Shown here: in pieces, positions 7,992 through 17,293 of the stretch
Numbering within the stretch: the stretch's first letter is position 1
Layout: each line of letters starts with the position of its first letter
Assembly (NCBI RefSeq): GCF_003086775.1
Contig: NZ_CP026001.1
Span: forward strand, 1,948,407 to 2,012,406
Reading direction: 5' to 3'
DNA from: Stenotrophomonas sp. ZAC14D1_NAIMI4_1
Lineage (GTDB): Bacteria > Pseudomonadota > Gammaproteobacteria > Xanthomonadales > Xanthomonadaceae
Length of the DNA: 64,000 nucleotides
The notes under the pieces: generated by a model
Told to the model about the DNA's origin: nothing
Databases searched by the model: none
The model's input: the letters and a program-made list of their open reading frames with translations, nothing else
Made by a program: the position numbers and the translations under genes

Positions 7992-9848
7992 ATGCTCGAA
8001 TTTCCACGCTGGAAGTACGTCGTCATCCTGATCGTACTGGCGCTCAGTACCCTGTATGCGCTGCCCAACATCTACCAGAAGGACCCGGCCGTCCAGATCA
8101 CCGCCAACCGTGGCGGAGTGGTCGATGACGCGCTGCGCGACCGTGTGCTGGCCGACCTGAAGAAGGCCGGTGTCACCACGATCGGCGCCGAGAAGGAAGG
8201 GGACAGCCTGATCGTCCGCCTGCCGGACCTCAAGGCCCAGTCCGCGGCCAGCGATGCGCTGCGTGACACCGTGGGCGAGAACTACACGGTGGCCCTGAAC
8301 CTGGCCTCGACCGTGCCGGACTGGCTGGCCAAGCTGGGTGGTCGCCCGATGGTGCTGGGCCTGGACCTGCAGGGCGGCGTGCACTTCGTGCTGCAGGTCG
8401 ACCAGAAGGCTGCGCTGGACAAGCGCCTGGACGCCTACACCGAAGACGTGCGCAGCACCCTGCGTGACGCGCGCATTCCGTACCAGTCGGTCGAACGCCG
8501 CGCCGACAACACCATCGTGGCCAACCTGAGCCCGTCGGCCGGTGAAGATGCTGCTGCCAACGCCCGCACGGCGCTGGTCAAGTCGCAGCCCACCCTGGGT
8601 TACGACGTCAGTGGCAGCCGCATCACGGTGACCATTCCGGAGGCGGAAATCACTCAGATCGCCAACGGCGCCATCGAGCAGAACATCAACACCCTGCGCA
8701 ACCGCGTGAACCAGCTGGGCGTGGCCGAGCCGATCATCCAGCGCCAGGGCGCCGACCGCGTGGTCGTGCAGCTGCCGGGCGTGCAGGACACCGCCGAAGC
8801 CAAGCGCATGATCGGTGCCACCGCCACCCTGGAATACCGTGCGGTGGTCGAAGGCAACGCGCAGGACGCCATCGCCTCCGGCCGCATCCCGCCGGAAGCC
8901 AAGGTCTACCAGCAGCGTGATGGCCGTGGTCCGATCCTGTTGAACAAGCGCGTGATCGTCACCGGCGACCAGATGGTCGGCGCGCAGGCGGTGACCGACA
9001 CCAACAGCGGTGCCCCGGCGGTCAGCGTGACGCTGAACAACGTCGGCGGCCAGCGTATGTTCGACTTCACCAGCGCCAACGTGAACAAGCCGATGGCCGT
9101 GGTCTACACCGAGCGCGTGCCCACGGTGACCGAAGTGGATGGCAAGGAAGTGCGCGGCTTCAAGGTCAACGAGGAAGTGATCTCGGTGGCCAACATCAAC
9201 GGCGTGTTCGGCAAGAACTTCCAGACCACCGGTCTGCAGAAGAAGGAAGCCGAGGACCTGGCCAAGCTGCTGAAGTCCGGCTCCCTGGCGGCGCCGATGG
9301 ACTTCGTCGAAGAGCGCGTGGTCGGCCCGAGCCTGGGTGCGGAGAACGTCAAGAACGGTATCACCGCGGTGGTCTACGCGTTCCTGTTCACCCTGGTGTT
9401 CTTCACCGTCTACTACCGCATGTTCGGCTTGATCACCTCGCTGGCGATGCTGTTCAACCTGCTGATCGTGGTGGCGGTGATGTCGCTGTTCGGCGCGACG
9501 ATGACCCTGCCTGGCTTTGCCGGCCTGGCGTTGTCGGTCGGTCTGTCGGTGGATGCCAACGTGCTGATCAACGAGCGTATCCGTGAAGAGCTGCGTGCCG
9601 GCGTGCCGGGCAAGACCGCGATCGTGACCGGTTACGAACGTGCGTCGGGCACGATTCTCGACGCCAACCTGACCGGCCTGATCGTCGGCGTGGCCCTGTT
9701 CGCCTTCGGCACGGGCCCGCTGAAGGGCTTCGCCCTGACCATGATCATCGGTATTTTCGCGTCGATGTTTACCGCGATCACTGTATCGCGCGCCCTGGCG
9801 ACGCTGATCTATGGCCGTCGCAAGAAGCTCCAGAACGTGGCCATCTGA
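7992..9848 (+). CDS. secD: Protein translocase subunit SecD
   Basis: A 618-residue inner-membrane RND-type protein that uses the proton gradient to assist late steps of Sec export. An N-terminal transmembrane helix (residues 7-25) is followed by a large periplasmic domain containing GLDLQGGVHFVLQVD, then five C-terminal helices with the conserved GLSVDANVLINERIREEL. The start at 7992 gives MLEFPRWKY, the family N-terminus; an ATG 24 nt upstream is in frame but is less family-like. secF follows after 15 nt, so the two are surely co-transcribed. Confidence 0.96.
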   Translation: MLEFPRWKYVVILIVLALSTLYALPNIYQKDPAVQITANRGGVVDDALRDRVLADLKKAGVTTIGAEKEGDSLIVRLPDLKAQSAASDALRDTVGENYTVALNLASTVPDWLAKLGGRPMVLGLDLQGGVHFVLQVDQKAALDKRLDAYTEDVRSTLRDARIPYQSVERRADNTIVANLSPSAGEDAAANARTALVKSQPTLGYDVSGSRITVTIPEAEITQIANGAIEQNINTLRNRVNQLGVAEPIIQRQGADRVVVQLPGVQDTAEAKRMIGATATLEYRAVVEGNAQDAIASGRIPPEAKVYQQRDGRGPILLNKRVIVTGDQMVGAQAVTDTNSGAPAVSVTLNNVGGQRMFDFTSANVNKPMAVVYTERVPTVTEVDGKEVRGFKVNEEVISVANINGVFGKNFQTTGLQKKEAEDLAKLLKSGSLAAPMDFVEERVVGPSLGAENVKNGITAVVYAFLFTLVFFTVYYRMFGLITSLAMLFNLLIVVAVMSLFGATMTLPGFAGLALSVGLSVDANVLINERIREELRAGVPGKTAIVTGYERASGTILDANLTGLIVGVALFAFGTGPLKGFALTMIIGIFASMFTAITVSRALATLIYGRRKKLQNVAI

Positions 9849-9863
9849 CGGGACGACTCGCAC

Positions 9864-10844
9864 ATGAAAATTTTTCCGCTGCACATCCTCCCGAACGACA
9901 CCCAGATCGACTTCATGCGCTGGCGCCATGTCGCGATGGTCGTCACGATCATCGTGTTCCTGGCATCGATCGGCATCATCGGTTTCAAGGGCTTCAACTA
10001 CGCCCTGGACTTTACCGGCGGCACCCTGATCGAAACCCGTTTTGAAAAGGCCGTGGACGTCGAGCAGGTACGCGACAAGCTCGAGGAGGGTGGCTTTGAC
10101 GGCGCCCAGGTCCAGAGCGTGGGTGGCAACACCGACCTGCTGATCCGCCTGGCCCCGCACGGCGAACATGCACCGGGTACCGGTGCGGCCGCCGACGAGG
10201 ACAAGGCCACCGCTGCGGCAGTGGTCAAGGCGCTGTCCACCGCTGACAACCAGGCCACCGTGCTGAGTACCGCCTTCGTCGGTCCGCAGATCGGCAAGGA
10301 CCTGGCGATGAACGGTCTGTACGCCACCATCTTCATGCTGGCTGGCTTCCTGATCTACATTGCAGTGCGCTTCGAATGGAAGTTCGCGGTTACCGCCAGC
10401 ATCGTGGCGATGTTCGACCTGATCGTGACGGTGGCGTACGTGTCCCTGCTGGGCCGTGAGTTCGACCTGACCGTGCTGGCCGGCCTGCTGTCGGTGATGG
10501 GCTTTGCGATCAACGACATCATCGTGGTCTTCGACCGCGTGCGCGAAAACTTCCGCAGCCTGCGTGCCGAGCCGATGGAAGTGCTGAACCGTTCGATCAA
10601 CCAGACGCTGTCGCGTACGGTGATCACCGCGGTGATGTTCTTCCTGTCTGCGCTGGCCCTGTACATGTACGGCGGCAGCTCGATGGAAGGCCTGGCCGAG
10701 ACGCACATGATCGGTGCGGTGATCGTGGTGCTGTCCTCGATCCTGGTGGCGGTGCCGATGCTGACCATTGGTGCCCTGCGCGTGACCAAGCAGGACCTGC
10801 TGCCGAAGGCGAAGGACGTCGAGGCCCTGGCCCGTCGCCCGTAA
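9864..10844 (+). CDS. secF: Protein translocase subunit SecF
   Basis: A 326-residue partner of SecD with six transmembrane helices and a periplasmic domain. Diagnostic segments are NYALDFTGGTLIE after the first helix and GFAINDIIVVFDRVREN in the fourth. It is the last gene of the yajC-secD-secF run and is followed 28 nt later by a strong intrinsic terminator. The length is normal. No accessory domain is fused. Confidence 0.96.
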   Translation: MKIFPLHILPNDTQIDFMRWRHVAMVVTIIVFLASIGIIGFKGFNYALDFTGGTLIETRFEKAVDVEQVRDKLEEGGFDGAQVQSVGGNTDLLIRLAPHGEHAPGTGAAADEDKATAAAVVKALSTADNQATVLSTAFVGPQIGKDLAMNGLYATIFMLAGFLIYIAVRFEWKFAVTASIVAMFDLIVTVAYVSLLGREFDLTVLAGLLSVMGFAINDIIVVFDRVRENFRSLRAEPMEVLNRSINQTLSRTVITAVMFFLSALALYMYGGSSMEGLAETHMIGAVIVVLSSILVAVPMLTIGALRVTKQDLLPKAKDVEALARRP

Positions 10845-10871
10845 GCCCCCCGCTGCACGCAGTACACAGAG

Positions 10872-10895
10872 AACCCCGCGCAAGCGGGGTTTTTT
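10872..10895 (+). terminator. Intrinsic terminator of the yajC-secD-secF operon
   Basis: Stem AACCCCGC / GCGGGGTT with loop GCAA, followed directly by six T residues. Confidence 0.9.
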
Positions 10896-11065
10896 GTTGG
10901 CAGGGCTGCGCCCTGGTACGCGTCATCGCATGCGCGCTGTCGCTCCCACGCTTCGCTGCGCGAACCGTGGGCCCCACTTACCAGCTCCCAGACCCCCGCC
11001 GCTTCGCGGCCGCCCCCTGACTCAGGGGGCTTTGCCCCAGACCGGTTCCGCGCGGCTGTGGGTGG

Positions 11066-11206
11066 GTGCCGACCGTTGGTCGGCACATCTGTCAGATATC
11101 GAATGAGTCATCCACGCATGGCGTGGATCTACCGTGTCGACCAACGTCGACACGATTTTCCCATCAGACATCGATATCCGACCCAGTGCCGACCAACGGT
11201 CGGCAC
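11066..11206. repeat. Cluster of four SMAG-type palindromes downstream of secF
   Basis: Units at 11066-11086 (GTGCCGACC / GGTCGGCAC), 11110-11132 (ATCCACGC / GCGTGGAT ending CTAC), 11134-11153 (GTGTCGAC / GTCGACAC) and 11186-11206 (the first unit's arms around AAC in place of GTT). The segment 11066-11132 recurs in reverse complement at 21924-21991. Together with the structured element that follows, these repeats fill most of the 720-bp gap between secF and fabV; I see no gene in it. Confidence 0.8.
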
Positions 11207-11253
11207 CCACCAGAGCAGAAAGCCGTTCGGACAGATCGCGGAGAACCGTCGAA

Positions 11254-11426
11254 GGCGGGGTGGGGCCGGTTGAGGGGGTGTGAGCGCCATGGATGGCGCG
11301 ACCAAGCCCCCATGGACGGGTTTACGGCGTCCCCCTCAACCGGACCCACCCCGCCAACCCGCAGGAACCCAGCTTTTGACGTTGACGTTGACGTTGATCC
11401 AGCAGGTGCAGGGCTGCAAGCCCTGC
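11254..11426 (+). repeat. Structured composite repeat, copy A (long hairpin, hexamer run, GCAGGGC palindrome)
   Basis: A 25-bp stem (11254-11278 with 11331-11355, one G-U-type mismatch) encloses a 52-nt interior containing the inner hairpin GCGCCAT-GG-ATGGCGC. A run of TTGACG hexamers (three, 11376-11393) follows, then the palindrome GCAGGGCT-GCA-AGCCCTGC at 11408-11426. The same ordered parts recur at 21656-21816 (inverted) and 22020-22206. Confidence 0.8.
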
Positions 11427-11565
11427 AAAACAAACCCCACCCTACGCCAGCGTCGGTTGTGCAATCTTCCCCCGCGCACTACGATCCTGCGGTTCGCGCG
11501 CACCTGCGCGCGCCCGCATTCCTGCTGAGCGCCCCGTGCGCCGCATCTGCCAACCCGAGGTATCC

Positions 11566-12825
11566 ATGGTCATCAAACCGCGCGTCCGCGGCTTCATCTG
11601 CGTCACCACCCACCCGACCGGCTGCGAGGCGGCGGTCAAGCAGCAGATCGACTACATCCGCGCCCGGCCGCCGATCCAGAACGGCCCCAAGCGCGTGCTG
11701 GTCATCGGTGCCTCCACCGGCTACGGCCTGGCTGCGCGCATCACCGCCGCGTTCGGCAGCGGCGCTGCCACCCTGGGCATCTTCTTCGAACGCCCGGGTA
11801 GTGAGACCAAGCCGGGCACGGCGGGCTGGTACAACTCCGCGGCGTTCCACAAGTACGCCGACGAAGCCGGCCTGTATGCCAAGAGCATCAACGGCGATGC
11901 CTTCTCCGATGAAGTGAAGGCCAAGGCCATCGAGATGATCAAGGCCGACCTCGGCCAGGTCGACCAGGTCGTCTACAGTCTGGCCGCGCCGCGCCGCAAG
12001 CACCCCAAGACCGGCGAGATCATCAGCTCCACGCTGAAGCCGATCGGCGAGCCGATCGTCCTGCGCGGCCTGGATACCGACAAGGAAGTGCTGACCGAGA
12101 CCCACCTGCAGCCGGCCACGGCTGAGGAGATCGCCGGCACCGTCGCGGTGATGGGTGGCGAAGACTGGCAGATGTGGATCGATGCGCTGTCCGAGGCCGG
12201 CGTGCTGGCCAACGGCTGCACCACCACCGCCTTCACCTACGTGGGCGAAGAGATCACCCAGGCGATCTACTGGAACGGTTCGATCGGCGCGGCCAAGAAG
12301 GACCTCGACGACAAGGTGCTGGGCCTGCGCGCATCGCTGGCGAAGATCGGCGGCGACGCGCGCGTGTCGGTGCTCAAGGCCGTGGTCACCCAGGCCAGCT
12401 CGGCTATTCCGACCATGCCGCTGTACCTGTCGCTGCTGTTCAAGGTGATGAAGGCGCAGGGCACGCACGAAGGCTGCATCGAGCAGCTCGACGTGCTGTA
12501 CGACATCCTCTACGGCGGCAAGGCGGACGGCGTGGCTGTCGACCGCCTGCGCCACGACCTCGTCGATGGCCAGGGCCGCACGGTCGCCCTGGTGGACGAG
12601 GAAGGCCGCCTGCGCGCCGATTACAAGGAAATGGCCCCGGAAGTGCAGGGCAAGGTGCTGGAGCTGTGGCCGCAGGTGACCAACGAAAACCTGTACGAGA
12701 TCAGCGACCTGGCCGGCTACAAGGCCGACTTCCTGCGCCTGTTCGGTTTCGGCGTGGACGGCGTGGACTACGAGGCCGACGTCAACCCGGACGTCAAGAT
12801 CGCCAACCTGGTCGACCTGACCTGA
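11566..12825 (+). CDS. fabV: Trans-2-enoyl-CoA/ACP reductase FabV (NADH)
   Basis: The last reductive step of each fatty-acid elongation cycle. A 419-residue protein, about twice the length of FabI and typical for FabV. It has the dinucleotide-binding motif [15 protein letters not shown] and the family active site Y-x8-K at Tyr235 and Lys244 ([11 protein letters not shown]); these positions match the published FabV numbering. The start at 11566 gives the family N-terminus [10 protein letters not shown]. The family is known to be insensitive to triclosan, so this gene is expected to give intrinsic tolerance. It stands alone between repeat clusters, without other fab genes. Confidence 0.96.
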   Translation: MVIKPRVRGFICVTTHPTGCEAAVKQQIDYIRARPPIQNGPKRVLVIGASTGYGLAARITAAFGSGAATLGIFFERPGSETKPGTAGWYNSAAFHKYADEAGLYAKSINGDAFSDEVKAKAIEMIKADLGQVDQVVYSLAAPRRKHPKTGEIISSTLKPIGEPIVLRGLDTDKEVLTETHLQPATAEEIAGTVAVMGGEDWQMWIDALSEAGVLANGCTTTAFTYVGEEITQAIYWNGSIGAAKKDLDDKVLGLRASLAKIGGDARVSVLKAVVTQASSAIPTMPLYLSLLFKVMKAQGTHEGCIEQLDVLYDILYGGKADGVAVDRLRHDLVDGQGRTVALVDEEGRLRADYKEMAPEVQGKVLELWPQVTNENLYEISDLAGYKADFLRLFGFGVDGVDYEADVNPDVKIANLVDLT

Positions 12826-12835
12826 CAACCCCGTG

Positions 12836-12898
12836 GTAGTGCCGGCCGCTGGCCGGCATTGCGGGTATGCGTGGTTGCCGGCCAGCGGCCGGCACTAC
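12836..12898. repeat. Inverted pair of SMAG repeats
   Basis: Head-to-head units GTAGTGCCGGCC... (12836-12858) and ...GGCCGGCACTAC (12876-12898) form a cruciform-capable pair between the convergent fabV and fimX genes. It may act as their shared 3'-end structure. Confidence 0.85.
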
Positions 12899-12917
12899 CA
12901 TGACGGCATTGCCGCGT

Positions 12918-14987
12918 TCAGCCGAAATCGAAGTTCATCGACGGCAGCGCCGGGCCGACGAACTCGCCCTGCACGTAATCGACGCCTGCGCTGAACAGCA
13001 GGGTCATCGAGTTCGCATCGCTGACGAACTCGGCCATGGTGCGGATGCCGGCTTCCTGCGCACGTGCGGTGATCTGGCTGATGCGGTCGATGTTCTCGCG
13101 GGTCGCGCCAAGGTCGCTGGTGAAGCCGCGATCCAGCTTGAGGAACTGCGGCTCGAAGTGGGCCAGCAGCTGGAACGAATCCAGCCCCGAACCGAACTGC
13201 TCCAGGCCGATCCGGCAACCCAGCGGGGCGACGTCGGCCAGGAACTGCTGGGCGGCGCGCAGGTGGGTGAACACCTTGACCTCCGGCGCATGCAGCCACA
13301 GCCGTTCGCCCGGTACGCCCTGGGCCTGCAGCTGCTGGCGCAGGGTGGCGATCATCTTCGGGTCGTCGAACGACTCGGGGGTGACCTTGACCAGGATCTG
13401 CGTGTCATGGCCGGCACGGGCGCGTGCGCCGAGCACGTCGATGGCCTTCGAGACCACCCAGCGGTTGATGTCGCCCAGCAGGCCGTGCTCCTCGGCAATG
13501 CCGAGGAAGGCGGTCGGGCTGAGCAGCTCGCCGTTGTGCTCCAAGCGCAGGTAGGCCTCGTACAGCTCCAGCGGCTCGCCCTGCAGGTTCAGCACCGGCT
13601 GGTAGTGCAGCTGGAAGCCGTCACCTGCCAGCGCCTCGCGGATGCGCGCGACCCAGCGCTGCACGCGCTCTTCCTCGATGCGGTCGACCGCAGCCGGGTC
13701 GAAGATGCGCGAAGTGTTGCCCAGCGCGGCCGCAGCCTGCGCGCACTCGCTGGCACGCGCCAGCACCTGGCCGATGCTGGCGATCTTTTCGCCCACCTGC
13801 ACGCCGCCGAGGCTGACGGTGACCGTGGCCGAGCGTGCGCCGATGGTGAACACGTGCGCGGCAAAGGCTTCGCGGATGCGCTCGGCCAGGGCCAGGGTCT
13901 GTGCGTAGGCGCCGGCCTGCAGCACGGCGAAGCTGTGTTCGCCGAAGCGCGCCATCTGCGCATCCTCGCCCACCACGTCAGCCAGCAGCGCGGCCATCGC
14001 GCCGATCAGGGTGTCGGCCGAGGCCAGGCCGATATCGGGGATCAGGCGCGCGTAGTGGTCCGGCTCGACCAGCAGCAGGCCGAACTGGCCCTCGCTGCGG
14101 CCGGCCTGGGCCACGGCATCTTCCACCTGCAGCATGAAGGTGGGGCGGTTGAGCAGGCCGGTGACCTGGTCGCGCTGGCGCAGGTCCTCGACCTCGCGGG
14201 CCAGTTCGGTGTCCAGTTCCAGCCGGCGGCGGAACACCACCTGCAGGCAGGATTCGCCTTCGTAGGTGGCGGCGGTGAATTCCATGGTGGCCGGGAACGC
14301 ACTGCCATCCTGGTGGCGCGCATCCAGCTGGTACTGCGGCGGCGGCGCCTCGCCACGGCTGAGTGACTTCAGCAGCTGCTTGAAGCTGTCCACGTGCTGG
14401 GCGGCGACCATGTCCAGCAGCGAGATGCCTTCGACCTCGTCGAAGTCCTCGTAGCCGAACATTTCCAGATAGGCATCGTTGGCACGGATGTGCATGCCTT
14501 CGTGGACATAGGCGATGGGGTCGCGCGAGGAGGCGATCAGCGCGTCGCAGCGGCGCTCGGTCTCGCGCATCTGCGCCTCGATGCGGCGCAGGCCACGGCG
14601 CGCCTGCAGGTCGACCCACTGGTCGCGGACCACCGCCAGCAGATGTTCATTGCGCTGGCGCAGCGCCAGGGCGCGGACGCCGTTGCTGCTGGCCTGGACC
14701 AGTTCGTCCTCGTCGATGTGATCGGCCAGCAGCACCAAGGGGATGTCCTTGCCGCTGGCGGCGATGTGCTGGGCCACCAGTGGCAGTGGGATGCCCTGCG
14801 ACGGCGAGGCCAGCACCAGGTCGATGGCCTGGCTGGCCAGCACCTGCGACAGCTCGGCCGAATCCTGTGGCCGCCACGGGCGCACGGCGATGCCGCTGTT
14901 GCGCAGGGTGCTGACGATGGCTTCGGCGTTCTCGCCGCTGTCATCGACGATCAGCAGCCGGATGGTGATGTCGTTCGCGTTCTGCAT
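12918..14987 (-). CDS. fimX: FimX-like degenerate GGDEF-EAL c-di-GMP receptor for type IV pili
   Basis: A 689-residue protein, as long as the Xanthomonas FimX I remember. Order: receiver-like domain (about 1-130, LLIVDDSGENAE), PAS (about 155-270), degenerate GGDEF (the motif reads GEHSF near 350) and degenerate EAL (EAY near 476; the catalytic-loop DDFGTG is replaced by EQFGSG). The loss of catalytic residues fits a c-di-GMP effector rather than an enzyme. In Xanthomonas, FimX binds c-di-GMP with its EAL domain and works with PilZ and PilB in pilus assembly; that role is inferred here by family. The start at 14987 is favoured by GGGGAG at good spacing. The ORF extends upstream to 15101 without a ribosome site. 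Confidence 0.85.
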   Translation of the reverse strand: MQNANDITIRLLIVDDSGENAEAIVSTLRNSGIAVRPWRPQDSAELSQVLASQAIDLVLASPSQGIPLPLVAQHIAASGKDIPLVLLADHIDEDELVQASSNGVRALALRQRNEHLLAVVRDQWVDLQARRGLRRIEAQMRETERRCDALIASSRDPIAYVHEGMHIRANDAYLEMFGYEDFDEVEGISLLDMVAAQHVDSFKQLLKSLSRGEAPPPQYQLDARHQDGSAFPATMEFTAATYEGESCLQVVFRRRLELDTELAREVEDLRQRDQVTGLLNRPTFMLQVEDAVAQAGRSEGQFGLLLVEPDHYARLIPDIGLASADTLIGAMAALLADVVGEDAQMARFGEHSFAVLQAGAYAQTLALAERIREAFAAHVFTIGARSATVTVSLGGVQVGEKIASIGQVLARASECAQAAAALGNTSRIFDPAAVDRIEEERVQRWVARIREALAGDGFQLHYQPVLNLQGEPLELYEAYLRLEHNGELLSPTAFLGIAEEHGLLGDINRWVVSKAIDVLGARARAGHDTQILVKVTPESFDDPKMIATLRQQLQAQGVPGERLWLHAPEVKVFTHLRAAQQFLADVAPLGCRIGLEQFGSGLDSFQLLAHFEPQFLKLDRGFTSDLGATRENIDRISQITARAQEAGIRTMAEFVSDANSMTLLFSAGVDYVQGEFVGPALPSMNFDFG

Positions 14988-15078
14988 GCACTGCTCCCCA
15001 ATCTGCAAATCTAGATACACGATGCGCGGCGGTCCGTCCATGCGCTCGCCCCTTGCGGGGTTGGAACGGCGATGCGGT

Positions 15079-16263
15079 TCACACCACGCTGCCGGCGGCA
15101 TGGCCGCTGGCCCAGGCCCACTGGAAGTTGTAGCCGCCCAGCCAACCGGTCACGTCCAGCACCTCGCCGACGAAGTGCAGGCCGGGCACGCGCTTGGACT
15201 CGAGGGTGGCCGAAGAGACCTCGGCCGTGTCCACCCCGCCGAGGGTGACTTCGGCGGTGCGGTAGCCTTCGGTGCCGCTGGCCACCAGCGGGAAAGCGCC
15301 CAGCAGCTGCCCGGCCTGGCGCAGCACCGGTTCGTCCAGCTGCCGCACCGGGCGGTCCGGCAGCCAGTGCTCGCACAGGCGCTGGGCCAGCCGCTTGGGC
15401 AGCACCTCGGCCAATACCGTGCGCAGTTCGGCCGCCGGCCGGTCGCGTTTCATCTGCCGCAGCCACTCGGTCGCGTCCTGGCCCGGCAACAGGTCCAGTT
15501 CCAGGGCATCGCCGGGTTGCCAGAACGAGGAGATCTGCAGGATGGCCGGCCCGCTGACGCCACGATGGGTCAGCAGCATGAAGTTCTGGAAGTGCTTGCC
15601 GTTGCAGCGCGCCTCGATGGGCAGGGCAACGCCACTGAGGTCGGCCAGCCGCTCCTGGTGGGTGCCACTGAGGGTCAGCGGTACCAGGCCGGCGCGGGTG
15701 GGCAGGATCTGGTGGCCGAACTGGCGGGCCACCTCGTAGCCGAAGCCGGTGGCGCCCATGCTGGGGATCGACAGGCCGCCGGTTGCCACCACCAGCGAGG
15801 CGCAATGGAACAGGCCATCGGTGGTGTGCACGCGGAAGCCATCGCTGCCGTGTTCGATGCGCTGCACGCTGCAGTCGGTGCGGATCTGCACGCCGGCTGC
15901 CTGGCACTCGTCCACCAGCATCTTCACGATCTGCTTGGACGAGACATCGCAGAACAGCTGCCCCAGTTCCTTTTCGTGATAGGCGATGCGGTGCTTGTCC
16001 ACCAGCTCGATGAAGTGCCACGGCGTGTAGCGCGCCAGGGCCGACTTGCAGAAATGCGGGTTGGCCGAGACGAAGTTGGCCGGCGTGGTGCCGGTGTTGG
16101 TGAAGTTGCAGCGCCCACCACCGGACATCAGGATCTTCTTTCCGACCTTGTTGGCGTGGTCGATCACCTGCACGTGGCGGCCGCGCTGGCCGGCCGTGAT
16201 CGCAGTCATCAGCCCGGCTGCGCCGGCACCGATGACCAGCACGTCGCAGCGGATCGTACTCAT
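15079..16263 (-). CDS. HI0933/YhiN-family FAD-dependent oxidoreductase
   Basis: A 394-residue flavoprotein. It has the N-terminal FAD site VLVIGAGAAGLMTAI, the family signature GKKILMSGGGRCNFTN and a C-terminal FAD segment with GLHFVGEVLDVTGWLGGYN. Family members have known structures but no settled reaction. Its ATG overlaps the stop of the upstream yaeQ-like gene by four bases (ATGA), so the two are translationally coupled on the minus strand. There is no signal peptide. The molecular function should be treated as unknown beyond being an oxidoreductase. Confidence 0.9.
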   Translation of the reverse strand: MSTIRCDVLVIGAGAAGLMTAITAGQRGRHVQVIDHANKVGKKILMSGGGRCNFTNTGTTPANFVSANPHFCKSALARYTPWHFIELVDKHRIAYHEKELGQLFCDVSSKQIVKMLVDECQAAGVQIRTDCSVQRIEHGSDGFRVHTTDGLFHCASLVVATGGLSIPSMGATGFGYEVARQFGHQILPTRAGLVPLTLSGTHQERLADLSGVALPIEARCNGKHFQNFMLLTHRGVSGPAILQISSFWQPGDALELDLLPGQDATEWLRQMKRDRPAAELRTVLAEVLPKRLAQRLCEHWLPDRPVRQLDEPVLRQAGQLLGAFPLVASGTEGYRTAEVTLGGVDTAEVSSATLESKRVPGLHFVGEVLDVTGWLGGYNFQWAWASGHAAGSVV

Positions 16264-16808
16264 GCCTTGGCGCGCTTGCGCCAGTCCGGAATGATGTCGA
16301 GCTGGATCTGGTCGTTGAGGAGCTGCACCTCGCCGTCCTGGATCAGCACGCTGAAACGCATGGCGCGCTGGATCTGCTGGCCCCACTGTTCGACGAAGGC
16401 GCCGTCGAGGTCGACCACCGACAGGTTGTCGAAGCGGGCAAGGCCCTTGCCCTGCTTGTTCCACCAGATCTCGGACGCGTTGCCGCCGTAGTTCACCACC
16501 TGCACCTGGCGGCTGCGGTTGCAGGCCTTGCGCACGCGCGACTCGTCTGGGTGGCCCAGGTCGATCCACTGCAGGATGTCGCCGGTGTAATCGTGGTTCC
16601 ACAGGTCCGGTTCGTCGTCGGTGCTCAGGCCGCGGCCGAACTCCAGGCGGTCGTCGGCATTGAGGGCGAAGGCGAGCAGGCGCACCATCAGGCGATCGTC
16701 GGTTTCCGACGGGTGCTGGGCCAGGGTCAGGTTGTGGGTCGCGTAGTAGCCGCGATCCATGTCGCTGATCTGCAACTCGGCCTTGCGGATGGTGGCGGTG
16801 AGGGCCAT
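16260..16808 (-). CDS. yaeQ: YaeQ-family protein
   Basis: A 182-residue cytosolic protein matching the YaeQ family along its whole length: MALTATIRKAELQISDMDRG at the start, the acidic core ESRVRKACNRS with VVNYGGNASEIWW, and the end LDIIPDWRKRAKA. YaeQ has a nuclease-like (PD-(D/E)XK) fold and was first linked to suppression of RfaH phenotypes in E. coli; its exact role is unknown. It overlaps the flavoprotein gene by four bases. The start at 16808 is the only one that fits the family. Confidence 0.92.
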   Translation of the reverse strand: MALTATIRKAELQISDMDRGYYATHNLTLAQHPSETDDRLMVRLLAFALNADDRLEFGRGLSTDDEPDLWNHDYTGDILQWIDLGHPDESRVRKACNRSRQVQVVNYGGNASEIWWNKQGKGLARFDNLSVVDLDGAFVEQWGQQIQRAMRFSVLIQDGEVQLLNDQIQLDIIPDWRKRAKA

Positions 16809-16930
16809 GGGGAATCCGTCGACTAAAGACGACCATGATAGAGGTTTGCTGTAAGGGTGTCCGTCGCCAGGGTGTCTGCCGGGCGTCAACGATGGCACTC
16901 TGGCGGTGCTTTCCCTCCTGCCGCCCGCGC

Positions 16931-17293
16931 ATGCCCCGTTTCCCGATCCGCCGTCTCCGTATCGCCGACGCCGACTTCGTCTGCAGCGTCCGCGCATCCG
17001 CGCCGGGTGCGCGGCCTGCCAGCGTGGTGTTCGCCGCCTATGCGCCCGGGCGCCGGCTGCGCATGCGCTTCAGCAGCGCCCCTGCGCAGCGGCGGCTGGC
17101 GGCTGAGGCCGGGCTGGACCACGGCAGCCTGCGCATGGCCGACGGCACCTGGATCAACCTGCACCGGCCTGCGGTGATGCGTGCGCTGGTCCTGGCGGCG
17201 CTGGGCGATGGGCTGGGCGACGGCATGGAGCTCGATGGCTGGCAGGTGCTGGACGCAGCCACGTTGCCGGCGCCTGGGCCCGCCACGCCATGA
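16931..17293 (+). CDS. Small conserved hypothetical protein upstream of a pseudouridine synthase
   Basis: I do not recognise this 120-residue protein. It is basic at the N-terminus (MPRFPIRRLRIADADF), has no signal peptide or transmembrane helix, and ends in PGPATP. Its stop overlaps the start of the pseudouridine synthase gene (ATGA at 17290), which argues that it is real and co-expressed. In-frame ATGs at 16835 and 16892 could lengthen it. Its link to RNA modification is only an inference from position. Confidence 0.6.
   Translation: MPRFPIRRLRIADADFVCSVRASAPGARPASVVFAAYAPGRRLRMRFSSAPAQRRLAAEAGLDHGSLRMADGTWINLHRPAVMRALVLAALGDGLGDGMELDGWQVLDAATLPAPGPATP

Noticed and set aside
5506..10883. 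Very long open frames on the minus strand opposite queA-tgt and the secDF genes, up to about 1000 codons
   Set aside because: They mirror well-identified plus-strand genes, have His/Gln/Gly/Ala-heavy composition without motifs, and arise from GC-rich third positions.
11254..11355. Long hairpin as a simple transcription terminator
   Set aside because: There is no T run after the stem, the 52-nt interior is conserved and structured, and secF already has a strong terminator at 10872-10895.
10845..11565. Possible small RNA or gene in the secF-fabV gap
   Set aside because: Open frames there cross palindromes and have no coding character; the content is explained by repeats, though transcription of the structured element is not excluded.
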